Positions 62,480-64,000 of a stretch of DNA of 64,000 nucleotides are shown piece by piece. The DNA is from Sphingomonas corticis (lineage in GTDB: Bacteria; Pseudomonadota; Alphaproteobacteria; Sphingomonadales; Sphingomonadaceae), in the NCBI RefSeq assembly GCF_012035195.1, contig NZ_JAAVJH010000010.1:53607-117606 (forward strand), read 5' to 3'. The stretch's first letter is position 1, and the number at the start of each line of letters is the position of its first letter. The notes below the pieces were generated by a model. The model worked only from the letters and a program-made list of their open reading frames with translations, was not told where the DNA came from and searched no databases. The position numbers were made by a program, and so were the translations under genes.

Positions 62480-63985
62480 GTGAAGAAGACCAAACTCGAA
62501 CTGACCTGGCCCGGCAAGGAAGAGCGTCCGCGGCTGGAGCCGCGCATCCTGCTCGAGCACGCAAAGAGTGGCCATCACGCCGCGACGCGCCGCGAGGGCG
62601 ATCTGTTCGACAACATGCTGATCAAGGGCGACAACCTGCTCGCGCTCAAGGCGCTGGAGCAGGATTACGCGGGCAAGGTGAAATGCATTTACATCGATCC
62701 ACCGTTCAACACCGGCGCCGCGTTTGAACACTATGATGACGGTGTGGAGCACTCGTTGTGGCTATCGCTGATGCGACAGCGTTTAGAACTGCTGCGGAAT
62801 CTGCTTACGCTCGATGGAGCGATCTTCGTTCATCTCGATGATAACGAGGCCGACTACTGCAGGGTTCTGATGGACGAGACTTTCGGCCGCGGTAACTTCA
62901 TAAGTCGTCTCACGGTGGAGGCTCGTGCGCCATCAGCCTTCAGCACGGTTAATCCTGGGGTCTTCAAGGCGTCTGAATACATACTGTGGTATGCAAGAGA
63001 ACGGGCTGAGTTCCGTGAGAACAGCGGTCGAGTGAAACGCGAACCTGACTACGCTTACAGCAAATGGCTGTCCAATCCCGAAGCTCCTCCGCGCGATTGG
63101 AGGTTTCAAAATCTGGCCGATGTTTACGCACTAGTGCCTTCGGGTCGGAGCAAGCATCCACGTAGCGTCCTCGAAAAGTTCAATAATTATATCATTGAAA
63201 ACGCTTCGCGTGTTTGCAGACTCGCGAGTATTAGTGATTCAGGCGCTGGACAGGCAATCGTCGAGCTCAAACGTGAATCGCTAAGAACCCCTGGGGTCGT
63301 GCATCACATGCGCCGTGCGGACGGATTGGATGATGTTTATGTATTGGATGGACAGCAACTGATTTTTTACGGTAAGAACGTGGTCGAGATTGATGGAGAG
63401 AAAACTGCGTCTAGACTTCTTACCAACATCTGGACCGACATCGCTTGGGAAGGCATCGCAAACGAAGGCGGCGTCCGGTTTCCCAAGGGGAAGAAACCAG
63501 AACGCCTGATTAGGCGCTGCCTAGAATTAACGACGGGACCCGGTGATCTCGTTTTAGATTCGTTCGCCGGCTCCGGCACCACTGGCGCCGTCGCACACAA
63601 GATGGGTCGTCGCTGGATCATGGTTGAGATCGGCGACCATGCCGACACGCATATTGTCCCGCGCCTCACAAAGGTTATCGATGGCGAGGATCAGGGCGGC
63701 GTCACCAAGGCGGTCGGCTGGGATGGGGGCGGCGGATTCCGCTATTATACGCTCGCGCCCTCGCTGCTCGAACGCGACGCCTATGACAATTGGGTGATCG
63801 CACCGGAATATAACGGACCGATGCTGGCACAAGCGATGTGCAAGCATCTCGGCTTCACCTACGATCCCGCGCAGCTGTCAATCGGCGTCCAAAAAGGACC
63901 CCCTATCGGCGTGCAAAAGGGACCCCCTTCGTCAAGCAGCGTGACGGGTATGGGGGTCGCACCGTTCGCGCTGGTTGCGGCGTAG
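62480..63985 (+). pseudogene. Type III-like Mod DNA methyltransferase, 3' end cut by IS21-type element
   Basis: The frame encodes 501 residues; the last ~37 are read from the insertion element, from about 63876. Methylase motif IV DPPFNTG is at residue 73 and SAM-binding motif FAGSGTTG at 362, the order of beta-class N6/N4 methylases as in type III Mod. A target-recognition region lies between them. The normal C-terminal part that follows YDPAQ in such proteins is lost, so target recognition or complex formation is probably impaired. Residues 90-360 are AT-richer than the flanks. GTG 62480 is favoured over ATG 62426. Confidence 0.75.
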
Positions 63986-64000
63986 GGCGGGCGTAGCCCG
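63876..64000. mobile_element. End of an IS21-family element, runs off window
   Basis: TGTCAATCGG marks the tip. Two direct repeats of 24 bp follow (63881-63904, 63905-63928): GGCGTCCAAAAAGGACCCCC and GGCGTGCAAAAGGGACCCCC. Multiple terminal repeats of this type are characteristic of IS21 (istAB) ends. The transposase genes lie outside the window. Confidence 0.7.

Overview
The window reads as a high-GC alphaproteobacterial chromosome, most likely a sphingomonad (Sphingomonas or a close relative). The grounds are the complete alphaproteobacterial gene order of the dcw (division and cell wall) cluster, a PhyR-NepR-EcfG general stress locus, an NDUFA12-type complex I accessory protein, and GTTC-N7-GTTC (alphaproteobacterial LexA) sites. 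This is inference from gene families; no database was searched.

Layout. 1-8.4 kb holds housekeeping genes: a partial acyl-AMP ligase, recX, a double cold-shock protein, DUF192 lipoprotein, NDUFA12-like protein, DUF2155 protein, aat, a lipoprotein, a Y-family DNA polymerase with a LexA box on its start codon, a VapBC-type toxin-antitoxin pair and cysK. 8.4-27.6 kb is the dcw cluster (mraZ-rsmH-ftsL-ftsI-murE-murF-mraY-murD-ftsW-murG-murC-murB-ddl-ftsQ-ftsA-ftsZ), nearly all genes touching or overlapping, so lipid II synthesis and divisome genes are probably co-transcribed. Its leader carries 10-bp-phased GGGGA boxes (candidate MraZ operators) and a perfect LexA-type box. Two 130-bp palindromic elements lie inside the murD and murB reading frames and are translated. 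27.6-30.6 kb carries scpAB and tatABC. 30.6-35.1 kb is the general stress module: entericidin-like peptide, PhyP-like degenerate kinase, nepR, phyR, a small membrane protein and the EcfG sigma factor. 35.1-42.1 kb carries glnE, a peroxiredoxin, an M23 peptidase, proC, a MarR regulator and ilvE.

At 42.16 kb a tRNA-Gln(UUG) marks the start of an integrated island that runs past the right end of the window. It begins with a large tyrosine recombinase and then carries two DnaQ/PolB-like exonucleases, mazEF, and a DUF3883 protein. Next is a tightly coupled seven-gene operon: WYL regulator, PD-(D/E)XK nuclease, Cas4-like DUF2779 nuclease, membrane protein, TerB-like protein, McrB, McrC. A KfrA-type DNA-binding protein with an iterated operator follows. 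Last comes a SNF2 helicase, coiled-coil protein and type III-like Mod methylase module, whose mod gene is cut by the end of an IS21-type element. The island looks like a defence island; the extended McrBC operon is the best candidate for an under-described system.
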